A stretch of 64,000 bases of DNA, taken from positions 28,213 to 92,212 of the forward strand of contig JAGWBD010000005.1 of the NCBI GenBank assembly GCA_021296065.1, read 5' to 3'. The stretch comes from Anaerolineae bacterium. GTDB lineage: Bacteria > Chloroflexota > Anaerolineae > Aggregatilineales > Phototrophicaceae. The notes under the pieces are model-generated. The model had not been told where the DNA came from. It was given only the letters and a program-made list of their open reading frames with translations, and did no database searches. Below, one piece after another: positions 9,350 through 16,418 of this stretch (within the stretch, counting starts at the first letter, position 1; each line of letters begins with the position of its first letter). A program made the position numbers and the translations under genes.

Positions 9350-11105
9350 GCGAAATCAGCGCAAATGCACAAGGATGGCCAACGCGGTGGCGCGCGCGCC
9401 GCGGCAGTTCCCGCAGCAAGGCGACCCCCGTGCCCGGGGCGGCGCCCGGCTGGCGTTCGCGCAGCAAAATGGCGATCAGGCCGAGGGCCGAGACCCCCAG
9501 CAACAGCAGACCGGGCCCGCCGATCAGCGACAGCAGCGCCTCGCTGTAGGCGGACCAGATGTGGGTGGCGAAGGTGCGCGTGCCAATGGGTGAGAGCACC
9601 AGCGTGGTGGGCAACTCTTTCATCACGCTCAGAAAGACCAGCGCGATGCCGGCAAGGATGCTGGCGCGTGCCAGCGGGACGTAGATGCGCAACACGACTT
9701 GCCAGGGGCGTTGGCCCAGGCCGCGGGCCGCCTCTTCGAGGCGCGGGCTGATCTGTTCCAGGGCGCTGCGGCTGGCGCTGATCGCCAGGGGCAGGAACCT
9801 TGTGACATAGCCCAGCAGCAGCAGGGGCACTGTCTGGTACCAGGCGGGCAGATAGCGGGCGGCGAAGAACACCAGCGCCAGGGCGACGACGATGCCCGGC
9901 AATACGTTGCCGCTGCTGGTCAGGGCGACCAGCCAGTGACTGAGACGACTGTGCCTGCGTCGCAGCAGCAGGGCCAGAGGCAGGGCCAGGGCGCCGGCCG
10001 CCAGCGCCGCCAGCGCGCTGACAGTAGCTGTGGTTGCCGTGAGCATGCCCATGTCCGGCGGCGTGACGTTGAACAGGGCGCGCCTGGTCAACCAGGAACC
10101 CAGAACAGCCACAGGAAGCGCAACGCCCAGGCCCACAATCATCACGAAAAACAGAAGGGCCGGCCAGCGCCAGCGACCGATGGGCAGTGGCGCCAGCCGC
10201 CGCGGTGCACCCGCGCCGAGGCGCGCGCCGTTGCGGGACTGGCCCAGACGGCGCTCCAGCAGCAGCAGCAGCAGCGTAAGCAGGATTAGCATAAGCGCCA
10301 GGATGGCGGCGCGTTCACGGTCGAAGGAACTGGTGTATTGCAGGTAGATGGCGCGGGTGAAGGCATTGTAGCGCATGACCGCGACGGCGCCGAAGTCGCT
10401 GAGCGTATAGAGCGCGACCAGCAGGCTGCCCCCGGTCAACGCCGGCCGCAGCAGCGGCAGGGTCACCCGCCGGAAAACCTGCCAGCGCCCATGGCCCAGA
10501 CTCCGCGCCGCCTCTTCCAGCGCCGGGTCGCTGCCGAGCAAAACGGCGCGCGCCGGCAGGGCGATGAAAGGCCAGGTGATCAGGGTGATGGACAGCCAGG
10601 CGCCAAACCAGCCGCGTATGTCTGGCAAGCGTTCCAGCGGCAGCACAGTTGCCAGCAAGTCGTACAACAGACCGCGAGGGCCGAAGGCCGCCAGCAGCGT
10701 CACCGCACCCAGGTAGGACGGCACCACCATCGTGAGCAGACCGGCGATCAGCCAGAAGCGCCGCCACGGCAACTGGCAGCGGGCGGTCAACCAGGCGAAG
10801 GGCAGCCCGATGGCCAGCGCGCCGGCCATCACCGTGACCGTCAGCACGATACTGTTGGAAAGGATGGTCAAGGTGCGCGGGCGCAAGGCCCAGGCGAGGC
10901 CCTCCGCGCCCGCGCCGGTTGCGCGCAACACCAGCCAGACCAGCGGCAGCAACACAACCAGTGCGGTTACAACGGCGATAATCTGCAAGGCCTGATGACG
11001 GTCCAGACGTGGCAAATGCGGCAGACGCGGACCGGAAGGCTTCACTGTGTCCCCCAGCCGCGCTGCCGCAAAGCGGGTAAATCCCCGGGTCAGGTCAGCG
11101 GCCAT
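9306..11105 (-). CDS. fbpB: ABC transporter permease, iron(III)/Fbp type, fused two-domain
   Basis: The product (about 599 residues) has two homologous permease halves with roughly 12 membrane helices. Each carries an EAA loop that contacts the ATPase: EEAARSLGHGRWQVF in the first half and EEAARGLGQRPWQVV in the second. This duplicated form is typical of FbpB. The ATG at 11105 with GGGACGG upstream is preferred; a TTG at 11135 lacks a ribosome site. The last 30 residues are Arg-rich and run 44 nt into the ATPase gene, which is odd. An alternative frame there would end in an ATGA overlap with fbpC, so a small frame error near the 3' end is possible. Confidence 0.82.
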   Translation of the reverse strand: MAADLTRGFTRFAAARLGDTVKPSGPRLPHLPRLDRHQALQIIAVVTALVVLLPLVWLVLRATGAGAEGLAWALRPRTLTILSNSIVLTVTVMAGALAIGLPFAWLTARCQLPWRRFWLIAGLLTMVVPSYLGAVTLLAAFGPRGLLYDLLATVLPLERLPDIRGWFGAWLSITLITWPFIALPARAVLLGSDPALEEAARSLGHGRWQVFRRVTLPLLRPALTGGSLLVALYTLSDFGAVAVMRYNAFTRAIYLQYTSSFDRERAAILALMLILLTLLLLLLERRLGQSRNGARLGAGAPRRLAPLPIGRWRWPALLFFVMIVGLGVALPVAVLGSWLTRRALFNVTPPDMGMLTATTATVSALAALAAGALALPLALLLRRRHSRLSHWLVALTSSGNVLPGIVVALALVFFAARYLPAWYQTVPLLLLGYVTRFLPLAISASRSALEQISPRLEEAARGLGQRPWQVVLRIYVPLARASILAGIALVFLSVMKELPTTLVLSPIGTRTFATHIWSAYSEALLSLIGGPGLLLLGVSALGLIAILLRERQPGAAPGTGVALLRELPRRARHRVGHPCAFALISHDHRPGLPAARQAL

Positions 11106-11146
11106 GCCCGTCCCTGACGGAGCGATGGCCGCCAACGATCAATTGA

Positions 11147-12141
11147 CTACTGCTCACGCGCACCACTCTCCTCGAACAGGACAAGCGTGCCGGCCAGGTC
11201 ATCAAGGTCGCTGAGGTACAGTTCCGGCGTCTCGCTCTCCGCCAGCGGCTAATGCCGGCGACCACCGGATACTCGTAGGTCTTCGTCGTGAACCAGGTCT
11301 GGCCGACCTCACCCAGCATGAATCGGATCAGGTCCTGGGCCGCTTCCGGCTGGCCGCTGGTGTGCGGAATGGCCGCGCCCGCGATATTGACCAGCGCACC
11401 GGCGTCACCGCCGGGGAACCAGTGCAATTGCGCCGTGATGGATGGGTCTTCAGCCAGGAAACGGAAGAGATAATAGTGATTGACGAGACCTGCAGCGATT
11501 TCGCCATCAATGACGGCCTGCACAATCGGCGTGTTCTTCGGGTACACCTGCACGTCGTTGGCGATCATGTCCTGCATCCAGGCCAGCGCCGCCTCATCGC
11601 CCAGCAACTGGCGCATGGCGGTGACGTTGGCCTGGAAGGAGCCGTTGGTCGGCGCCCAACCCACCACCCCGCGCCACGCCTCGTCTGTCAGGTCAAGGAT
11701 GGATTCCGGCAGGTCGAGTCCGGCCATTGCCAGCGCGTCCGGATCATAGACGAGGACGCGCGCCCTACCACTGAGCGCCAGCCACAGACCTTCAGGCGAA
11801 ACGAAGGCGGGGTCGCTCACCAGCCCAGGCAGGTCGTCCGGCAGTTCATTGAGCAGGCCGGCCTTTGCCAAAGCGCCGAGCGCGCCGGCATCCTGGGCGA
11901 TGAAGATATCGGCCGGGCTGTTCTCGCCTTCCTCAATGATCTGTGAGGCGAGCGAGGCCGTGCCGCCATACAACACCTCGACTTCGATTCCGCTGATGTC
12001 GCTGAAGCTCTCCAGCAGCGGGCCGATCAGGCTTTCGTTGCGCCCCGAATAAATGGTCAGGACGTCATCCTGGGCCAACATGGGCGGCACCACCAGCAAC
12101 AGGGCCGACAGCACGATGAGAAGTACGGACAAGACGCGCAT
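11147..12141 (-). CDS. fbpA: Iron(III) ABC transporter substrate-binding protein with a likely 1-nt frameshift
   Basis: Start at 12141 follows AAAGGAG at ideal spacing. The product has a signal peptide (MRVLSVLLIVLSALLLVVPP) and the mature motif LTIYSGRNESLIGPLLE of the FbpA/AfuA family. It also has an NHYYLFR motif holding the paired tyrosines that bind ferric iron. Near 11247-11249 the reading turns into Arg-rich sequence. Adding one base there gives a normal family end (ISPLAESETPEL, then LDDLAGTLVLFEESG) with a stop at 11147. As deposited, the open frame instead runs on to 11095. The feature end here assumes the corrected frame. It is the first gene of the fbpA-fbpB-fbpC operon. Confidence 0.8.
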
Positions 12142-12404
12142 GACTACTCCTTTCAAAAGGCGGTCAGGTGCGCTACCATCCCGCCTGCAACGGATTGTTC
12201 AGCGCCGGCCCGGATCCCCCGATCGCAGAGCTGGCGCTGAACAGTTTGCCAGTATCCGGACGCTTCACGCGCCCGTCAACGCCAGCGGTCAACTCCACGC
12301 TTTCCCCTTTGGCTCCGACAACCTTAATCCTGCGACGCAGATTCCTTGCATGCGGTTAACCCGATGATGATGGCTGTTCAACTTCCGGCTGCTCAGGCAG
12401 CGCG

Positions 12405-12413
12405 TGGTACAAT
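12405..12413 (+). promoter_or_regulatory. Extended -10 promoter element before the E2-JAB-E1 operon
   Basis: TGG followed by TACAAT forms an extended -10 motif whose last base lies 26 nt before the E2 ATG; no good -35 box is visible. The same TGn-TAnAcT shape recurs before several other genes here. The rest of the intergenic stretch 12142-12404 shows no gene. It separates the divergent iron-uptake and E2 operons. Confidence 0.45.
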
Positions 12414-12439
12414 GCCGGTGGGAAGATCAGGGATAACAA

Positions 12440-12898
12440 ATGGCAGCATGGTGGGGAACGCGCGCGAAAGTGTCGGCGCGCCTGCAACTGGAAGTGGCCG
12501 CCATGCGCGACACCTTCCGCGACACCTTTCGTCTGGTCGTGGCCCGGGGCGAGAATCTCTACTGGGAAGGCGAAGTCGACCTGAATCTGACCGGTATCCC
12601 GCAACAAAGGCACCTGTTGCACATCGTTTACCCTGCCAACTATCCCTCGCGCGCCGCCGAAGCCTACGTGCGCGATCCCAAAATCGTCAGCCGCAAGCAC
12701 CAGTTCGAAGACGGCCAGCTTTGTCTCTTCAACCCGCGTGACGGCAAACGCTATGGCTGGAACCCCGGTCGCTCCACAGCCGTGACGGTGGCGGGCTGGT
12801 CCGTGCAGTGGCTCTACGCCTATTACACCTGGAAGGCCACCGGCACCTGGCCCGGCCTGGAGGAACGCATTCAGACCAATGGCAGTTCCCGTCCCTGA
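12440..12898 (+). CDS. Bacterial E2 (ubiquitin-conjugating-like) protein
   Basis: The 152-residue product has the UBC fold layout: an N-terminal helix (RLQLEVAAMRDTF) and a strand pair around FRLVVARGENLYWEGEVDL. The YPANYPS proline turn, a His87-containing KHQFEDG stretch, Cys95 in QLCLF and a downstream GWNP/W region follow. Cys95 sits where E2 enzymes carry the thioester cysteine. In known bacterial systems, such E2s take a ubiquitin-like protein from an E1 and pass it to a target. The gene begins a tight operon: its TGA overlaps the ATG of the JAB gene by one base (TGATG). It has AGGG about 9 nt before the start. No ubiquitin-like gene with a GG end is seen next to it. Confidence 0.82.
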   Translation: MAAWWGTRAKVSARLQLEVAAMRDTFRDTFRLVVARGENLYWEGEVDLNLTGIPQQRHLLHIVYPANYPSRAAEAYVRDPKIVSRKHQFEDGQLCLFNPRDGKRYGWNPGRSTAVTVAGWSVQWLYAYYTWKATGTWPGLEERIQTNGSSRP

Positions 12899-13947
12899 TG
12901 TCCGGCATGCCGCTGCCGCAGACGCCGGGCCTGCCCAACCTCGTGGTGGCGCAGTGCGTGCTGGACAAGATGGCCGGCGCCGCCCGCGCCTGGCAGGCGG
13001 ACGAAACCGGCGAGGCGCTGGTCGGTCTGGTGGAGCCTGGCCTGCATACCAACGGTGTGCCTGGCATCTACTTGCTGGATACCATCGCGCCGGATGACAG
13101 CGCGCTGCGCATGGCGCATACCTTTCAGCAGGGCGACCCGCACCAGGACGAATTGCTTTGGTGGCTGCAGGAAAACTGGCACGCGCGCAGGCAGCGGGGC
13201 GACCTGCCGCCCAAGTGGGACCTGCCCCTGCGTTATCTGGGCGACTGGCACAAACAGCCCGGCGGGATGACCCGCCCCAGCCAGGGTGACCTGCGCACCG
13301 CCAAAGCCTGGCTGCGCGACAGCGAAAACGGCATGGACTTCCTGCTGGCGCCCATCGTCACCTCGCAGCGGCAGGACCCGGGCAGCGCCTCCAACCGCAT
13401 CCGCGTTGACGGGCAGACCTGCGTCGATTTCTGGTACCTGCAGCGCCAGCAACGCGACTTCACAGGCATCCCCGCGACTGTGTATCAGGACGGGCAACTG
13501 CCGGGCCTCGGCGCCAGCCCCTGGCATCTGCGGGAAACGCAACGCCTGGAGTCTGAATTTGATCGCCTGCTGGAAACTGGCCTCATCCCGTCTCCTCTCG
13601 TCTTTCTGGACCTGCTGGACCACAGTGAGCTGGACATCTGTTTCCTGCTCGGCAGACCTGGCGCGGAGCAGTTGTTTCTCATTGCCACCCCGCCGGATTA
13701 CCCTGCGCATCCCGCGGAAATCCGAATAACCGCCTTTATGGACCTGGAAGACGACAATCACTTGCACGAACGTTTTCTGCAGCGCTGGCGCAATGCCCAA
13801 CCCCTGGTGGCGCCACCGGAAAAGTCACAGGTTGGAGGGCGAAACTTGGCCAGCCAAATCGAGGAGCTGGAGCGCAACGGCGACCTGCGCACAGCGCCGG
13901 TCACGGTGCCGCAAGGCGCCGGCCCTTCGCCCAGGGCTGCGACGTGA
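12898..13947 (+). CDS. JAB/JAMM-family protein with UBC/RWD-like C-terminal region
   Basis: The 349-residue product has an N-terminal JAB (MPN) domain, about residues 10-165, related to deubiquitinating isopeptidases. The motif spacing H-x-H-x7-S-x2-D is exactly kept as His118, Gln120, Ser128 and Asp131 in GDWHKQPGGMTRPSQGDLRT. The second metal histidine is therefore Gln. Glu36 or Glu39 in ETGEALVGL could be the catalytic glutamate. After about residue 205 a helix (RETQRLESEFDRLL), strands and TPPDYPAHPAEIRI resemble the start of an E2/RWD fold without a catalytic cysteine; this is inference. Start at 12898 is chosen for the TGATG overlap with the E2 gene. The end overlaps the E1 start as GTGA. 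Confidence 0.82.
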   Translation: MSGMPLPQTPGLPNLVVAQCVLDKMAGAARAWQADETGEALVGLVEPGLHTNGVPGIYLLDTIAPDDSALRMAHTFQQGDPHQDELLWWLQENWHARRQRGDLPPKWDLPLRYLGDWHKQPGGMTRPSQGDLRTAKAWLRDSENGMDFLLAPIVTSQRQDPGSASNRIRVDGQTCVDFWYLQRQQRDFTGIPATVYQDGQLPGLGASPWHLRETQRLESEFDRLLETGLIPSPLVFLDLLDHSELDICFLLGRPGAEQLFLIATPPDYPAHPAEIRITAFMDLEDDNHLHERFLQRWRNAQPLVAPPEKSQVGGRNLASQIEELERNGDLRTAPVTVPQGAGPSPRAAT

Positions 13948-14852
13948 CCGACTGGTCGCGCGTTGAAAGCCTGCTGGGCGAAGAAGGTATGGCGCTGCTG
14001 GCGCGCCGCCGGGTCACCATCGTCGGCCTCGGCTCCGGCGGCGGCGCTGTCGCGCTGTTCCTGGCGATGGGCGGCGTGCAACACTTCACGCTGGTCGACG
14101 ATGACCGGCTCGAGGAAGGCAATCTGCTGCGCCACGTCGCGGACCGTCGCTACCTCGGTCAACCCAAGGTGAACGCAGTCGCCCACCTGCTGCACCAGCG
14201 AAATGCGCAGGTAGAGGTCGAAACTGTAGAAGGACGAATTGAGCAGAACAGGCATGCCCTGAACGGCATCGACCTGCTGGTGGCGGCAGTGGACAACGAA
14301 CCGGCGCGCCATGCGCTCAACGAGGCGGCGCTGGCGCGCAAATTGCCCGCAGTCTATGCGGGGGTTTACGAACGCGGCGTGGGCGGCGACGTGGCCCTGC
14401 TGCGCGCCGGCATCGACGCCTGTTACGCCTGCTGGGCCGCGGAACTGCGCGACGAGGAAGCGCCGGAGGACCAGCCGGACTACGGCATGCTGGGGCCCGG
14501 GGGTACATTGGCAGCGGAACCCGGGCTTTGGCTGCACGTGACGCGCGTGGCCGCCGCGCAGGCCCAACTGGCCCTGAACGAACTGCTGCGGGGATGCCCG
14601 GCGCATGCGCCATTGCCAGGCAACACAGTCATCCTGGCGAACCGGGAGCTGGAAATCATCGAGGGACAAATGACGTTGCCGCAGGGCGCCATCTGGGCCA
14701 CCGTCCAGCGCAAGCCGGACTGCCTGGTCTGCGGCCCGGCTTCCGGTGAGCAGGCGGCCCGACAATCCGGGGGCAGGCCGCAGGACCTGTCGCTGGCTGA
14801 ATTGTTGAATGAACGCCACAGCATGACGCAGACTGAAAGGAAGAAGGAGTAA
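13944..14852 (+). CDS. E1/ThiF-family adenylyltransferase
   Basis: This 302-residue protein should activate the C-terminus of a small protein with ATP. The nucleotide-binding loop GLGSGGG is at 28-34. VDDDRLEEGNLLRH (51-64) holds the Asp, Asn and Arg that bind ATP in ThiF/MoeB/E1 enzymes, Lys75 lies in GQPKV, and Asp117 is in AAVDN. Cysteine pairs CYAC (160-163) and CLVC (260-263) would make the usual zinc knot. Cys217 is a remote candidate for a thioester cysteine. It starts at GTG 13944, overlapping the JAB stop by 4 nt. Its place between E2/JAB and a small disordered protein suggests it serves this cassette rather than thiamine or molybdopterin synthesis. Confidence 0.88.
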   Translation: MTDWSRVESLLGEEGMALLARRRVTIVGLGSGGGAVALFLAMGGVQHFTLVDDDRLEEGNLLRHVADRRYLGQPKVNAVAHLLHQRNAQVEVETVEGRIEQNRHALNGIDLLVAAVDNEPARHALNEAALARKLPAVYAGVYERGVGGDVALLRAGIDACYACWAAELRDEEAPEDQPDYGMLGPGGTLAAEPGLWLHVTRVAAAQAQLALNELLRGCPAHAPLPGNTVILANRELEIIEGQMTLPQGAIWATVQRKPDCLVCGPASGEQAARQSGGRPQDLSLAELLNERHSMTQTERKKE

Positions 14853-14857
14853 AGGGC

Positions 14858-15121
14858 ATGGATGACAGACCTTCCCCTGAAGGCGACGATCTGGAAGAAC
14901 GCCGCGAACGACTGAGCGAAAAGCCGGCGCCGCAAGACCCTGAACAAGCGCCAAATCTGGCTGGCGAGCCCGCGCCGGCCGTGACTCCGGAGGAGTTTGC
15001 GCGTCTGCAGGATGCCGGTCAGGTGCACATCGACGCCCGCGGCCGCGTACGCACCGCCCGCCGCAGCGACGCCGAAGCCGGCGTTTCGCTGCGCAAGCGT
15101 CGCGCATGGTATGGCCGCTGA
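14858..15121 (+). CDS. Small charged, probably disordered protein of the E2-JAB-E1 operon
   Basis: The 87-residue product has an acidic start (MDDRPSPEGDDLEERRERL), a Pro/Ala middle and a basic end (LRKRRAWYGR). It lacks hydrophobic core segments and looks largely disordered. One short amphipathic stretch, TPEEFARLQDAGQVHID, may fold. A strong AAGAAGGAG site sits 8 nt before the ATG. It lies directly after the E1 gene and overlaps the Nudix gene by 11 nt, so it is co-translated with the conjugation cassette. It has no terminal Gly-Gly or Pup-like GGQ. It could be an adaptor, a regulator or an unusual modifier; the function is not known. Confidence 0.65.
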   Translation: MDDRPSPEGDDLEERRERLSEKPAPQDPEQAPNLAGEPAPAVTPEEFARLQDAGQVHIDARGRVRTARRSDAEAGVSLRKRRAWYGR

Positions 15122-15770
15122 ATCCCTGGCTGACGCTGCCCTCACCCTTGACCTCGTCACGGAAGCGCTGCGATTGCCACAATTTGACGTGCGGTCGGCC
15201 CGCGCTCCGATGCTGCCCGAGACGCGACCGTTGCAGCCCCGCGTCCGGCAAGACGCCAAACAGGCCGCTGTGCTGCTTTTGCTCTGGCCGCAAGGCGGCT
15301 CCCTGTATTTCGTGTTGACGCGCCGGGCCAGCGACCTGCGCGGTCACAGCGGTCAGATCAGTCTGCCGGGTGGCCGTTGCGACCCTGAAGACAGCGACCA
15401 CACAGCCACGGCCTTGCGGGAAACCGGGGAGGAACTGGGCATTGCCGCCAGCGAGGTGCAGGTGCTCGGCCGCCTCGACAGTATTTACATTCCACCCAGC
15501 AACTTCATGGTCCGGCCCGTCGTCGGCGCGCTGCCTGCCCCACCCTGTTTTCAGCCCCAGGCTGCGGAAGTTGCCGAGGTGTTGCAGCTGCCCCTTGCGC
15601 TTCTCTTTGACCCGCAACGCAAGCGTGAGTCCCTGCAAATTCGCAACGGCCGCTCCGTGCGGATACCCTGGTATGCCTTCGGCGGGCAAATGGTCTGGGG
15701 CGCCACCGCCATGTTGCTCAGTGAATTCGAGGGACGTCTGCGCGCTGTGACGGGCCAGCCTGCCCGCTAA
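15111..15770 (+). CDS. Nudix hydrolase, NudL/CoA-pyrophosphatase-like
   Basis: The 219-residue product carries a Nudix region LPGGRCDPEDSDHTATALRE followed by TGEELGI, the form seen in the NudL group that hydrolyses CoA and acyl-CoA pyrophosphate bonds. The preceding LTRRASDLRGHSGQISLPGG stretch also fits that group (its UPF0035-type motif). The Glu residues in RETGEELG would bind magnesium. ATG at 15111 overlaps the small upstream gene by 11 nt, so it is the fifth and last gene of the E2-JAB-E1 operon. Whether it works with conjugation or is only co-transcribed cannot be told. Confidence 0.85.
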   Translation: MAAESLADAALTLDLVTEALRLPQFDVRSARAPMLPETRPLQPRVRQDAKQAAVLLLLWPQGGSLYFVLTRRASDLRGHSGQISLPGGRCDPEDSDHTATALRETGEELGIAASEVQVLGRLDSIYIPPSNFMVRPVVGALPAPPCFQPQAAEVAEVLQLPLALLFDPQRKRESLQIRNGRSVRIPWYAFGGQMVWGATAMLLSEFEGRLRAVTGQPAR

Positions 15771-15833
15771 TACAGCTCCATCAATCTTCTGACAATCCGT
15801 TTACGTTGCGCCTGCAGGATTCTTGCGCGGGCC

Positions 15834-15842
15834 TGTGATACT
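15834..15842 (+). promoter_or_regulatory. Extended -10 element before hsp20
   Basis: TGT followed by GATACT lies 38 nt before the Hsp20 ATG. No convincing -35 hexamer is seen, which is common for extended -10 promoters. Heat-shock control by an inverted repeat such as CIRCE was looked for and not seen. Confidence 0.35.
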
Positions 15843-15880
15843 GCTGGCATCGAGAATGAGATGCAATCAGGAGAAATGTC

Positions 15881-16285
15881 ATGTTGGTCCGTCAGCCATT
15901 TCCTTTCGTTCGTTTTGCCCGTCCCCTGCCCCATCCTGGCGAGGAAGCGCCGGCGCAACGCCTGCCCGTCAACGCCTGGACCACTGAAGATGCGCTGTAC
16001 GTGACGGCTTCCGTCGCCGGTTTGCGCGCGGAAGACCTTGAGATCACGCTGGACAACGACGTACTCACCATTCGCGGTGAGGTCCCCGCCCCGGCGGAGG
16101 ACGTCGAGTTTGTCTTGCAGGAGCGTTTCCACGGCCGCTTTGAGCGCCGCCTGACCCTGAATGTCCCGGTCGACATTGCGGCGGCCGAGGGCATTTGCGA
16201 GGACGGCGTATTGAAACTGCGTCTGCCCAGGGCGGAGGAAGACCGTCCGCAGCGCATCGCAGTGAGCGCCGGCGCCGCGCAGTGA
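15881..16285 (+). CDS. Hsp20/alpha-crystallin family small heat-shock protein
   Basis: The 134-residue product is an ATP-independent holdase chaperone of usual family length. The alpha-crystallin domain spans about residues 28-120: VNAWTTEDALYVTASVAGL, then the ITLDNDVLTIRGE strand, ERFHGRFERRLTLNVPVD and the closing GVLKLRLPR motif. A C-terminal I-x-I-type tail is seen as QRIAVSA. AGGAGA lies 5-6 nt before the ATG. It is monocistronic, with its own promoter-like element and a strong hairpin after it. Confidence 0.92.
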   Translation: MLVRQPFPFVRFARPLPHPGEEAPAQRLPVNAWTTEDALYVTASVAGLRAEDLEITLDNDVLTIRGEVPAPAEDVEFVLQERFHGRFERRLTLNVPVDIAAAEGICEDGVLKLRLPRAEEDRPQRIAVSAGAAQ

Positions 16286-16302
16286 ACGGGTGACGACAAG
16301 CC

Positions 16303-16338
16303 TGCCCCGACTCCCGCCGGAGTCGGGGCATTTGCTTT
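16303..16338 (+). terminator. Rho-independent terminator after hsp20
   Basis: A perfect 12-bp G+C-rich stem (TGCCCCGACTCC at 16303-16314, partner at 16319-16330) closes a 4-nt loop. It is followed by a short T-rich run (TTTGCTTT). It starts 18 nt after the hsp20 stop. Confidence 0.85.
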
Positions 16339-16387
16339 CAGGGCCCGCAAGGGGATTCGCAGACCTCCGTCGCACCACGGGCCAGGG

Positions 16388-16393
16388 TATACT
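16388..16393 (+). promoter_or_regulatory. -10 element before the TPR protein gene
   Basis: TATACT lies about 20-26 nt before the candidate starts of the next gene, which would leave a very short leader. No clear -35 or ribosome site is visible. Confidence 0.45.
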
Positions 16394-16418
16394 GATTCGA
16401 TAGCATTCCGGTGTGTCC

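Noticed and set aside
14858..15121. The 87-residue protein as a true Pup or ubiquitin-like modifier
   Set aside because: It ends in WYGR, without GGQ, GGE or Gly-Gly, and no proteasome, Pup ligase or depupylase gene is near. I keep it only as an open candidate.
13758..15689. A 643-codon minus-strand frame opposite the JAB, E1, small protein and Nudix genes
   Set aside because: It covers four well-supported plus-strand genes; its residues are typical antisense Arg/Gln/Pro-rich sequence.
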